Shown here piece by piece: positions 1 through 6,007 of a DNA stretch of 8,840 nt (its first letter is position 1; every line of letters starts with the position of its first letter). The position numbers and the translations under genes were made by a program. The stretch is taken from positions 1 to 8,840 of the forward strand of contig JAHJSX010000096.1 of assembly GCA_018830205.1 (NCBI GenBank). The letters are read 5' to 3'. The stretch comes from an archaeon (GTDB lineage: Archaea > Hydrothermarchaeota > Hydrothermarchaeia > Hydrothermarchaeales > Hydrothermarchaeaceae). Below the pieces are notes generated by a model that ran no database searches, was not told the origin of the DNA, and saw only the letters and a list, made by a program, of their open reading frames with translations.

Positions 1-186
1 CCCCCCAGCACGCAAGAAAAGAAGGCCAGTGGCGACATGATGGACGAAGAACTGGAAAACGCCCTTGAGCTAAACAGGGAAATCAAAAACCTCTGGAAGC
101 TCAAAGGCAGAACCGAAGACATCCCCCACGGATGCCTTTTGATTCACGAGAAGGCCAAACTCAGGAAACTTAAGTCTGCTAATTAA
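1..186 (+). CDS. C-terminal fragment of an unrecognised protein
   Basis: Frame 1 is open from the window edge to a TAA at 184-186, giving 61 residues that end in LRKLKSAN. The piece is very hydrophilic and rich in Lys and Glu, is probably helical (EELENALELNREIKNLWKLK), and has no membrane segment or motif I recognise. A pair of ATG codons at 37-42 could start a separate 50-residue protein. No clear ribosome-binding site precedes them and the frame stays open upstream, so a cut-off longer gene is the simpler reading. A short T-rich run after the stop (about 190-197) may end its transcript. Function unknown. Confidence 0.6.
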   Translation, partial: PPSTQEKKASGDMMDEELENALELNREIKNLWKLKGRTEDIPHGCLLIHEKAKLRKLKSAN

Positions 187-189
187 CTC

Positions 190-291
190 TTATTTTTACA
201 TCAATCTATTGAATAATTCACGTTGATTGAAGTCCAAACATCTCACAACTTAACAAATAAGCTTTTTTATAAGATTTTTCATAATTTTTTT
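190..291 (+). terminator. T-rich runs after the first gene (possible archaeal terminator)
   Basis: Archaeal RNA polymerase often stops at bare T tracts. Here T-rich runs occur at about 190-197, 263-268, 275-279 and 284-291, all after the TAA at 186 and before the predicted promoter of the secreted-protein gene. A weak dyad (TCAATC 201-206 with GATTGA 225-230) lies among them. The assignment rests on position and base composition only. Confidence 0.3.
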
Positions 292-331
292 AGTCCCGGA
301 AAAAGATTTTAGCATCCCACAATTTAACAAA
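239..331 (+). repeat. Direct repeat CATCYCACAAYTTAACAAA, two copies
   Basis: Copy 1 is at 239-257 and copy 2 at 313-331, 74 bases apart, with 17 of 19 positions identical. Each copy is followed within about 10 bases by a TATA-like stretch (TTTTTTATA at 263-271 and GTATTTATA at 333-341). The arrangement looks like a duplicated upstream activator or BRE-plus-TATA promoter unit. Whether a protein binds it cannot be seen from sequence. Confidence 0.55.
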
Positions 332-332
332 A

Positions 333-341
333 GTATTTATA
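333..341 (+). promoter_or_regulatory. TATA box for the secreted cysteine-rich protein gene
   Basis: GTATTTATA fits the archaeal TATA consensus and is preceded by an A-rich stretch (ACAAAA) that could serve as BRE. Transcription would start near 363-366, giving a leader of about 36 bases that holds the strong ribosome-binding site AAGGAGG at 384-390. A second, similar TATA (263-271) lies about 70 bases upstream. Confidence 0.5.
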
Positions 342-383
342 GGAGCAATTACAACATTATTACCACGCTCCCGTTTGGGGTTT

Positions 384-390
384 AAGGAGG
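384..390 (+). promoter_or_regulatory. Strong ribosome-binding site AAGGAGG
   Basis: AAGGAGG ends 10 bases before the ATG at 401 and fixes that start. An out-of-frame ATG at 396-398 is followed by one codon and a TGA that overlaps the real start, so it encodes nothing useful. This is the best Shine-Dalgarno match I noticed in the window and suggests strong translation of the secreted protein. Confidence 0.7.
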
Positions 391-400
391 TTCGAATGTT

Positions 401-1195
401 ATGAAAAGAGATAAAATGACAATAGCGATTGCTATATTCCTGGTCGCAGTCATTATGGCAGGCTCGACTAGCAGCGTATTTGCAGGAACGAAACCAGAAT
501 GCAACGATAAGATAGACAACGACGGCGACGGGGCCGTTGACATGGCGGACGCAGGCTGCGACAAAAGAGGGGACAATGATGAATCTAATTGCGGAGATGG
601 AGTTTGCGAAGGCGGAGAGGACACGGGTTCTTGTCCGGCTGATTGCGGACCGGCTGACTCATGCAGCGACACAGATGGCGGGTATAATATAATGGTATTA
701 GGCACAACCTCAGGCTATCTGAACCAAGTTCCATACAGCAATGACGATTACTGCATAGACGCAGACAACACCAACGAGTATTACTGCATGGGCGACTATG
801 AGGCGAGCCAGCAGCAGAGCTGCGGACCGGACGAAAATTATCTTCCCTATTGTGTCGGTGATTCAGTATACCATGATTATATAGATAGATTCTGTGCAAG
901 CGGAGCATGCAGCAATACCACAACGCCTGCTCTAATCGAAACATGCGAATTTGGCTGCAGCGCCGGCGCATGCCTGCCACAGCCAGATTCCTGCAGCGAC
1001 ACCGATGGCGGATGGAATACGGAACTCTTTGGCACGATTTCAGGATATCAAAATGGCACCCAGTACGGCTTTGATGAGGTGTGTTTGGATTCAACAATGT
1101 TGCTTGAATATTATTGCAATGGCGGCAGTGCAGAATCCTATGTCTGGGACTGTGTAAATATGACCACCTCGTGCGTAAACGGAGCCTGTGTATAG
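401..1195 (+). CDS. Secreted cysteine-rich protein with two tandem CSDTDGG modules
   Basis: The 264-residue protein starts with a clear signal peptide: a charged KRDK start, a hydrophobic core at about 7-20, and likely cleavage after SVFA (residue 28). The mature part has 22 cysteines, an even number that suits disulfide bonding outside the cell. First comes an acidic ECNDKIDNDGDG segment (33-44, calcium-loop-like). A CGDGVCEGGEDTGSCPADCG segment (64-83) follows. Then two related modules begin with DSCSDTDGG (about 86-191 and 196-263). Both carry GTxSGY, a D-x-C and EYYC, and both end in GAC. Three N-glycosylation sequons are visible (N172, N218, N253). No C-terminal membrane anchor follows, so it is probably released or held by partners. 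Similar modules are widespread in DPANN-type archaea. The function is unknown; surface adhesion or a cell-wall role is a guess. Confidence 0.8.
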   Translation: MKRDKMTIAIAIFLVAVIMAGSTSSVFAGTKPECNDKIDNDGDGAVDMADAGCDKRGDNDESNCGDGVCEGGEDTGSCPADCGPADSCSDTDGGYNIMVLGTTSGYLNQVPYSNDDYCIDADNTNEYYCMGDYEASQQQSCGPDENYLPYCVGDSVYHDYIDRFCASGACSNTTTPALIETCEFGCSAGACLPQPDSCSDTDGGWNTELFGTISGYQNGTQYGFDEVCLDSTMLLEYYCNGGSAESYVWDCVNMTTSCVNGACV

Positions 1196-1223
1196 CGATA
1201 TCCCAGCAGCAAGCAAAAGTGTA

Positions 1224-1262
1224 GGAAGGGCCACACCGGCCTTTCCTTTTTTTCTTTTTTTT
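1224..1262 (+). terminator. Hairpin plus T-tract terminator after the secreted-protein gene
   Basis: A nine-pair stem (GGAAGGGCC 1224-1232 with GGCCTTTCC 1238-1246, one G-T wobble) has a five-base loop (ACACC) and is followed by a run of 15 T broken by one C (1247-1262). It lies just after the TAG at 1193-1195. The convergent gene ends at 1267, so the stem may also slow transcripts from the other side, though only the + strand has the long T tract. Confidence 0.8.
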
Positions 1263-1266
1263 AAAA

Positions 1267-2172
1267 TCAAGAAACCGGCGTATATTTTTCCAAAAAATCC
1301 TGCTTTTCCGCATCCAGTATCCGAAGCATCGCCATTGAACCCACGTCACCCGAAGCCTTTTCCTCCACCAGCTCCCTGAGGGCATTGGCGCGTATCGATT
1401 CCCTTATCTCTTTTGTTATTTTAACGGCCTCCTGGAAGTTGTGCGAAAGGAGGAGGTCGAAATCAAGCAAATCCTCAGGTACCCTGCCGACACAAACACT
1501 GCAATTGCAGGGCAGCTCTTTTAGGCTTGCCATGTCAGCCGGCCCTGGCAGCAGTATTTTTCCAACTCTCGCGTTCAATATGCACTCCGCTGAATCAAAG
1601 AAATCAACGCCCATGTATGCGAGCACATAAAAAAGATGTGGGAGTGCAAACGGGAAATAGAGTGCTGCGTTTGGGGGTACCGTTTCCCGGACCGATGAAA
1701 CAACATCAACGAGAAGCCGTGGGTTCCTTATAAGCCGCCTGCCGTTTGCGATAATAAAAAGAGGACGGTCCCCGAGCCCTTCTGCACACTCCTCCCGCAA
1801 ATCACCAAATCTCGAGCCCTGGATTACGGCACTGTGTTCAGGATAATTCTCTGCAAATCGAAGCGTCTCGCGTACAGACTTCTCGGCCATCTCCCGCGGG
1901 ACATTGAGGCCAACGTGATAGTCAGGGAGGATTTGATTATCTTTTTTTATTTTTATTTTGTCAGAAATATTGAGGCTCCCGGAACCAACAAAGATTGGAG
2001 TTCTTTTTGTTTTGACCTCAGGCGATGCTATGTAGATGTCGTGCTCGATGTCCACCGCCTCTGTTAACACAGAAAACATATTCGGAGTCGCAAGCTTTTG
2101 TTCGCCCATATGGAACTTCCCGAGCCGTGCTGGCCCGCTGTGCCGTGTGATTTCAAGCGTCATCATGGACAT
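1267..2172 (-). CDS. Archaeosine synthase-like tRNA-ribosyltransferase, catalytic-domain-only form
   Basis: This 301-residue protein resembles the N-terminal, TGT-like half of archaeosine synthase (ArcS/TgtA2), which modifies preQ0 at position 15 of archaeal tRNA. Visible features are the ArcS-type start (ITRHSGPARLGKF, 8-20), AVIQGSRFGDLREE (115-128), and GVDFFDSA (188-195), whose Asp193 matches the TGT nucleophile position. A zinc site has C222, C224 and C227 (PCNCSVC) with H244 as likely fourth ligand. It ends soon after this domain. The PC-x3-KPY-x2-S-x2-H motif of the ArcS core and the PUA tRNA-binding domain are absent, so it is about half the usual length. ATG 2172 is chosen because the longer TTG reading (2250) runs into the nitroreductase gene; ATGs at 2166 and 2163 are also possible. 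It is divergent from the nitroreductase. It could be half of a split ArcS or a paralogue with another job. Confidence 0.75.
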   Translation of the reverse strand: MSMMTLEITRHSGPARLGKFHMGEQKLATPNMFSVLTEAVDIEHDIYIASPEVKTKRTPIFVGSGSLNISDKIKIKKDNQILPDYHVGLNVPREMAEKSVRETLRFAENYPEHSAVIQGSRFGDLREECAEGLGDRPLFIIANGRRLIRNPRLLVDVVSSVRETVPPNAALYFPFALPHLFYVLAYMGVDFFDSAECILNARVGKILLPGPADMASLKELPCNCSVCVGRVPEDLLDFDLLLSHNFQEAVKITKEIRESIRANALRELVEEKASGDVGSMAMLRILDAEKQDFLEKYTPVS

Positions 2173-2222
2173 TTTGACCCTTATTAGATAAAGTTTTATG
2201 TGCGAAAATCGAGGTATCCCTG
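2173..2222. promoter_or_regulatory. Compact divergent promoter region
   Basis: Fifty bases separate the two opposite starts and are AT-rich. On the + strand, AGTTTTATG (2192-2200) is TATA-like and GAGGT (2211-2215) lies 7 bases before the nitroreductase ATG. On the - strand, ACTTTATCT (about 2196-2188) is TATA-like and AAGGGTC comes just before the ATG at 2172. Both leaders must be very short. Confidence 0.4.
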
Positions 2223-2732
2223 ATGTCAGACAATCAGGTATTGGATGCAATCCACGCGCGCCGAAGCGTGCGGGAATTCGAGGACCGCGATGTTCCAGAC
2301 GAAATAATCGAAAAGATTATTGAGGCTGGGACCTGGGCCCCATCGGGCCTCAACAACCAGCCATGGCGGTTTATCGTGGTGAAGAAGGGGGAGAAAAAGG
2401 GCGCGCTTGCAAAACTAACCCATTACGGCCACATAATAGAGTCCGCCCCGGTCTGCATCTTGGTATTTCTGGACGCCAAAGCAAGCTACGACCGCACAAA
2501 GGACATCATGGCAATAGGCGCATGCAACCAGAACATCCTCCTCGGGGCGCACTCGCTTGGCCTTGGAGGGGTGTGGCTTGGTGAAATTCTCAAGAAAAAG
2601 AGTGATGTAAAAGAGCTCCTGCAGGCGCCTGCGTCATACGAGCTTATGGCCGTGCTTGCCCTTGGCTATCCAACTCAAAAAAAGAGGACTTCAAGCAGAA
2701 AAGACGCCCGCGGCGTAACTTTTAATCCCTAG
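2223..2732 (+). CDS. Nitroreductase-family FMN-dependent oxidoreductase
   Basis: The 169-residue protein is a full-length small nitroreductase-family enzyme, soluble and probably a homodimer using FMN and NAD(P)H. Family signatures are all present: ARRSVREFEDRDVP (12-25) whose arginines contact FMN phosphate, APSGLNNQPWRF (39-50), GACNQNILLGAHSLGLGGVWLGE (99-121), which forms the helix and loop near the flavin, and ALGYP (146-150) near the end. The physiological substrate of such proteins is rarely known (quinones, nitroaromatics or other small electrophiles), and nothing here narrows it. GAGGT 7 bases upstream supports the ATG at 2223. It diverges from the archaeosine-synthase-like gene, and its 3' end overlaps that of the histidine kinase gene by 11 bases, tail to tail. 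Confidence 0.9.
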   Translation: MSDNQVLDAIHARRSVREFEDRDVPDEIIEKIIEAGTWAPSGLNNQPWRFIVVKKGEKKGALAKLTHYGHIIESAPVCILVFLDAKASYDRTKDIMAIGACNQNILLGAHSLGLGGVWLGEILKKKSDVKELLQAPASYELMAVLALGYPTQKKRTSSRKDARGVTFNP

Positions 2733-4227
2733 CAACCGGCAGAGTGAAAAAGAACCTGCTCCCTTTCCCCTCCCTGCTTTCAACGCCAATTTCCCCGCCG
2801 TGCGCTTCAATCAAGTCCCTGACAACAGAAAGCCCAAGGCCTGTCCCTCCGTATACCCGAACTGTGGATGAATCTGCTTGGTAAAACCTGTCGAAAATTT
2901 TGGGAAGCTTGTCTTTTGGGATTCCTATGCCTGTATCTTTTATGACGACCTCCACCACTTTTCCCTTTTTCGCAGCCGAAAGGGTGATTTTACCGCCTTT
3001 TTTGTTGAATTTTATTGAATTATTAATGAGGTTCCTTAGGATGTGTTCGAGCTGCTTTTGGTTTGCCCTGACAGAAGGAAGACCCTTCTCAATGTGGACT
3101 TCTGTTTTCATCTCGCGCTTAATGAAAACCGGTTCGAACTCAGCGACAATACTGTCTAGATTATGGCCCAGGTCAATACTTTCAAACTCAAGCTCCAGTA
3201 TCCCCATCCCAAGCTGAGAGGCCTCGATAAGGTCGCCCACGATTGTATTCTGGCGCGTGAGGGCCTCTATTGCCATGCCTAAAAGTTCTTTCTTCTTTTT
3301 TTCGTCTTCCTCATCCATCGCAAGCTCAAGCGCGCTTTCCGCAATCGTTATCGGGGTGCGCAGCTCATGGGTCACGTTAGCTATGATATTCCCTTTTAGC
3401 TCGTCAAGCGACTTCAAGTCCGTGTAGGCCGTTTTAAGCGCCCCCTCAATCTTCCTTTGTTCTGTGACATCCCTTGATATTGTCTTCGTTCCAATAAGGG
3501 TTCCGCCGTTCTCAAATTCACTAATGACATTCAGGCTGGCCAGGAACGTGGAGCCGTCTTTTCGGACGTATTCCCTTTCAAGGTTTATTCTGGTCTTTTC
3601 TTTATTCAGCTTAGGAAAATCCTTTTCAAAAAGCGTCTTGGACTCCTTCGTGAGGAAGTCGGTAAGGGGCCTCCCGATAATCTCATCCTTAATATACCCA
3701 ACAGCCTTCACCCAGGTCTCATTGCAGTCGACTATTATCCCCTCATTGTTTAGCGAGTGGTACATGTCCGGCGCGCTGTCGTAGAGGTTTCTGTATTTTG
3801 CTTCTGATTCCTTGAGGGCTTCTTCTGCCTGCTTGCGGTCGGTAATATTTTGAACAATGACCTGCGTTGCCGGCTCTCCCTGATGGGTACTGGGTATTGC
3901 GACAACCTCCACATCGATAACCTGTCCATCGAGTCGGACGAATTTCTCTTCAATGAGTCTCCCTGCATTTCCCCTCTCTTGTGTCTCCTGCGCTCGTTTC
4001 TTGACGACTTCATGATAATCCGGATGCACAAAATCCATCATTGGTTTTCCAATGAGTTCGTCAGCGCTTTTTGCACCCATGAGTTCTGCTCCTGATGCAT
4101 TAACGTAGACCACCCTGCCCCTGCTGTGAATTGCAATCCCGTATGGGGAAAACTCAACGAGTTTCCGATATTTTTCCTCGCTCTCTTCAGACATCTCATC
4201 TTTGATGTTTTTCTGTTCGTTTTTCAT
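2722..4227 (-). CDS. Cytoplasmic double-PAS sensor histidine kinase
   Basis: The 501-residue protein has no membrane segment. PAS 1 spans about 16-132 (EKYRKLVEFSPYGIAI to VQNITDRKQ) and PAS 2 about 140-258 (KYRNLYDSAPDMYHSL to SRDVTEQRK). The HisKA dimerisation domain has the phospho-acceptor H287 in NVTHELRTP. The ATPase domain shows the N box (LINNSIKFN, 400-408), G1 (DTGIGIP, 431-437), F box (FDRFYQ, 445-450) and G2 (GGTGLGLS, 460-467). All catalytic boxes look intact, so it should autophosphorylate in response to an internal signal bound by the PAS domains. No response regulator gene lies in the window, so it is an orphan kinase, as is common in archaea. GGTGGTG about 11 bases upstream supports the ATG at 4227. 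The signal is unknown. Confidence 0.93.
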   Translation of the reverse strand: MKNEQKNIKDEMSEESEEKYRKLVEFSPYGIAIHSRGRVVYVNASGAELMGAKSADELIGKPMMDFVHPDYHEVVKKRAQETQERGNAGRLIEEKFVRLDGQVIDVEVVAIPSTHQGEPATQVIVQNITDRKQAEEALKESEAKYRNLYDSAPDMYHSLNNEGIIVDCNETWVKAVGYIKDEIIGRPLTDFLTKESKTLFEKDFPKLNKEKTRINLEREYVRKDGSTFLASLNVISEFENGGTLIGTKTISRDVTEQRKIEGALKTAYTDLKSLDELKGNIIANVTHELRTPITIAESALELAMDEEDEKKKKELLGMAIEALTRQNTIVGDLIEASQLGMGILELEFESIDLGHNLDSIVAEFEPVFIKREMKTEVHIEKGLPSVRANQKQLEHILRNLINNSIKFNKKGGKITLSAAKKGKVVEVVIKDTGIGIPKDKLPKIFDRFYQADSSTVRVYGGTGLGLSVVRDLIEAHGGEIGVESREGKGSRFFFTLPVARD

Positions 4228-4468
4228 TCTTGTCCAGCACCACCCTACCAGAATCTAGTGTCAATAAAATTTATGGGGAAAAATTTGATTTCTTTGCCTG
4301 CTTGTGTCTTTAGTATCTTTTACCACCTCTAAAGCACCACTCGAAGTAGGGAAAATTTCCTCTAAAATTAATTATACAAAACCTCTATATGAACTTTACT
4401 CCTGTTTAAACAATTTCAAAATAATGGCCTATATTTTTAAAAAATATAAACAATTAAAAAGCTGAATC
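4228..4468. other. AT-rich gap between the histidine kinase gene and ahbC
   Basis: No coding sequence or RNA gene is apparent in this stretch. It holds the end of the ahbC transcript and the promoter side of the kinase gene, both on the - strand. A TATA-like AAATTTTAT (about 4264-4274, - strand) could start a short-leader kinase transcript. A perfect ten-base palindrome TGTTTAAACA is at 4403-4412. The octamer CCTCTAWA occurs three times (4326-4333, 4359-4366, 4382-4389), which reads TWTAGAGG in the direction of the kinase gene. Confidence 0.5.
4431..4463 (-). terminator. T-rich terminator region after ahbC
   Basis: Just past the ahbC stop (4469) the - strand runs CTTTTTAATTG and then into a near-palindromic ATATTTTTTAAAAATAT (4447-4431). 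T tracts close behind a stop are the usual archaeal termination signal. No GC-rich stem is present. Confidence 0.4.
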
Positions 4469-5650
4469 TCACTCAGTGATTTCTTCGTCAGTAAGATAGC
4501 ACTGGGGGTCCTCTTCCCATATGTCACCGTGAACGGTCTCGGCGCGAATCCTGCACCCGGCGCAGATTGCATTGTGCTTGCAGCGCCCGCACTTGCCCTT
4601 GAGGTGCTTTGGCTTCTCGCGCATCATCGCCAGGAACTCATTGTCCTTGTCGTTCCAGATTTCGCTGAATGGCTTTTCGCGCACGTTTCCGAGCGTCTTG
4701 TGGCCCCAGAACTGGCACGCATGGACGTTCCCGAGGTTGTCGACGTTTGAGAACTTGTGGCCAGCGGAGCACCCTCCGTGCATCTTTAGAAGTTCCATTA
4801 CCTCGTCGGCCCGCTCTGGCTCGTTTTCCAGAACGTAATTGTAGATATACGCGCCGTCCGCGTGGTTGTCTGTTGTAAGAATCTCAACGTCAACTCCGGC
4901 GTCGTGGAGCTCTATTGATTTTTTCATGAGCTTCTCTATGACTTCCCTGCTTTGCTCCTTTGTCACGTCCAGCTTTTCCATTTCCTTGCCGCGGCCCGCA
5001 TAGACGAGGTGGTACATGCAGAATCTTGGTATTCCTTCCTTTACCACGATGTCGATTACCTCGTCGAGTTCTGTGTAATTCATCTGGTTTAAAGTGAATC
5101 TCACTCCGGTCCGAAGCCCCTCATCCATTGCATTTTTGATGCCCTCGATTGATTTCTCAAATGCGTTCGGCTGTCCCCGGAACTTGTTGTGCGTCTCGGG
5201 CCCGCCATCAAGGCTGATGCCCACATATTCTATGCCTGCTTCCTTCATCTTTTTCGCGGCCTCTTTTGTAATGAGCGTGCCGTTTGTTGATACAACGGCC
5301 CTGATCCCGCTGTCTGTGGCATATTTTGCAAGCTCGTAAAAGTCCTTGCGAAGCAGGGGCTCACCGCCAGAGAAAAGGAGCACCGGTATGTCGTGCGCTG
5401 CCAAATCATCGATAAAGACCTTCGCCTCTTCGGTCGTAAGCTCGCCTGTATAATCCATGTCTTCCGACTGTATATAGCAGTGCATGCAGCTTAGATTACA
5501 TCTACGGGACATGTTCCAGACCACAAGGGGCTTCGATTCAGTTGAGAACTGAAGCATCTTGGCAGGTATTTCGCTTGATGGCATCCCTCGATATTTCACG
5601 GCATCAGAAACAGTCGCTGTTCCGCACAAAAGCTTGGTACATCCTATCAT
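4469..5650 (-). CDS. ahbC: AhbC, radical-SAM Fe-coproporphyrin III synthase
   Basis: AhbC converts 12,18-didecarboxysiroheme to Fe-coproporphyrin III by removing the two acetate side chains at C2 and C7, the third stage of the siroheme-dependent heme pathway. The 393-residue protein begins with the family-like MIGCTKLLCGT, then VVWNMSRRCNLSCMHC with cluster cysteines C51, C55 and C58. FSGGEP (93-98), STNGTL and GISLDGG are the usual SAM-barrel motifs. A C-terminal SPASM-type domain supplies C294, C312, C354, C357, C363, C366 and C384 for a second iron-sulfur cluster. ATG 5650 is preferred over an in-frame TTG at 5659 because GAGGA sits about 10 bases before the ATG and homologues start at MIG. 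ahbA and ahbB nearby on the same strand support AhbC over the related d1-heme enzyme NirJ. Confidence 0.87.
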   Translation of the reverse strand: MIGCTKLLCGTATVSDAVKYRGMPSSEIPAKMLQFSTESKPLVVWNMSRRCNLSCMHCYIQSEDMDYTGELTTEEAKVFIDDLAAHDIPVLLFSGGEPLLRKDFYELAKYATDSGIRAVVSTNGTLITKEAAKKMKEAGIEYVGISLDGGPETHNKFRGQPNAFEKSIEGIKNAMDEGLRTGVRFTLNQMNYTELDEVIDIVVKEGIPRFCMYHLVYAGRGKEMEKLDVTKEQSREVIEKLMKKSIELHDAGVDVEILTTDNHADGAYIYNYVLENEPERADEVMELLKMHGGCSAGHKFSNVDNLGNVHACQFWGHKTLGNVREKPFSEIWNDKDNEFLAMMREKPKHLKGKCGRCKHNAICAGCRIRAETVHGDIWEEDPQCYLTDEEITE

Positions 5651-5690
5651 TTGAATCAAGTCCTCGAAAAGTCTTCACCCAAAAATTCAG

Positions 5691-5720
5691 GAATATCGTT
5701 TGTAAGAATATCTGTTTACC
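5691..5720. repeat. Tandem GAATATC(T)GTTT repeat in the ahbC leader
   Basis: GAATATCGTTT (5691-5701) and GAATATCTGTTT (5706-5717) stand 15 bases apart, about one and a half helical turns, upstream of the ahbC start. An imperfect dyad, TACCAA (5717-5722) and TTGGCA (5729-5734) around GCGGTA, follows directly and lies near the transcription start predicted from the TATA box at 5749-5756. These are candidate operator or leader elements only. Confidence 0.4.
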
Positions 5721-5748
5721 AAGCGGTATTGGCAATTTTTACAGAACC

Positions 5749-5756
5749 TTTATATA
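5749..5756. promoter_or_regulatory. Consensus TATA box TTTATATA between ahbC and the winged-helix gene
   Basis: TTTATATA is an exact archaeal TATA consensus on the + strand, with ACAGAACC before it as a possible BRE. It predicts a start near 5778 and a leader of about 40 bases for the winged-helix gene. Because its core is palindromic it reads TATATAAA on the other strand and could also drive ahbC from about 5727, with a leader of roughly 75 bases. Direction cannot be settled from sequence. Confidence 0.6.
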
Positions 5757-5818
5757 GTGATAAATTAAATCTACTTTTAAAGCAGTTAAAATAGAATTTA
5801 ATAAAAAGAGGTGGGAAT

Positions 5819-6007
5819 GTGGACACATTGATTCTGGACGCAATAGTCAAATACAACGAAATGAGTGCCAAGGGGGCCAATATGATTGAGTTGGAGCGCA
5901 AGTTCCCTGAAATTGATTCAAAGGAAATTAACACGATTCTAGAGCGTTTGGTACAAGAAGGAGAAATCGTAAGGCAAAATTACCTCTATTACCCTAAAAG
6001 TTCTTAG
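5819..6007 (+). CDS. Small winged-helix DNA-binding-type protein
   Basis: The 62-residue protein looks like a lone winged helix-turn-helix. Helix 1 is TLILDAIVKYNEMSA (3-17), a second helix is NMIELERKFP (21-30), a recognition-type helix is SKEINTILERLVQEG (34-48), and a short beta wing is EIVRQNYLYYP (49-59). The last part resembles the GEIYEPRPGYY wing of archaeal replication and transcription factors. It starts at GTG with GAGGTG five bases upstream. It is the only + strand gene between ahbB and ahbC: its stop overlaps the ahbB stop by 4 bases and its promoter faces that of ahbC. A regulator of the heme genes is a reasonable inference from position, but no ligand domain is present, so it would need a partner or act by abundance. 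I do not recognise a named family. Confidence 0.65.
   Translation: MDTLILDAIVKYNEMSAKGANMIELERKFPEIDSKEINTILERLVQEGEIVRQNYLYYPKSS

Noticed and set aside
201..230. Dyad TCAATC / GATTGA
   Set aside because: Six pairs with an 18-base loop in AT-rich DNA is expected by chance, and no T tract follows directly.
585..1385. 266-codon open frame on the - strand opposite the secreted protein
   Set aside because: Its translation is rich in Arg, Cys, His and Trp with no domain, and it crosses the terminator hairpin; it mirrors the codons of the real + strand gene, which has a signal peptide and a strong ribosome-binding site.
2173..2250. Longer N-terminus of the archaeosine-synthase-like protein from a TTG at 2250
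   Set aside because: The extra 26 residues do not resemble the family, which begins near MTLEITRHSG, and they would overlap the start of the divergent nitroreductase gene.
5651..5659. TTG start for ahbC at 5659
   Set aside because: The ribosome-binding site GAGGA would be only two bases from it, while it is well placed for the ATG at 5650 where homologues start.
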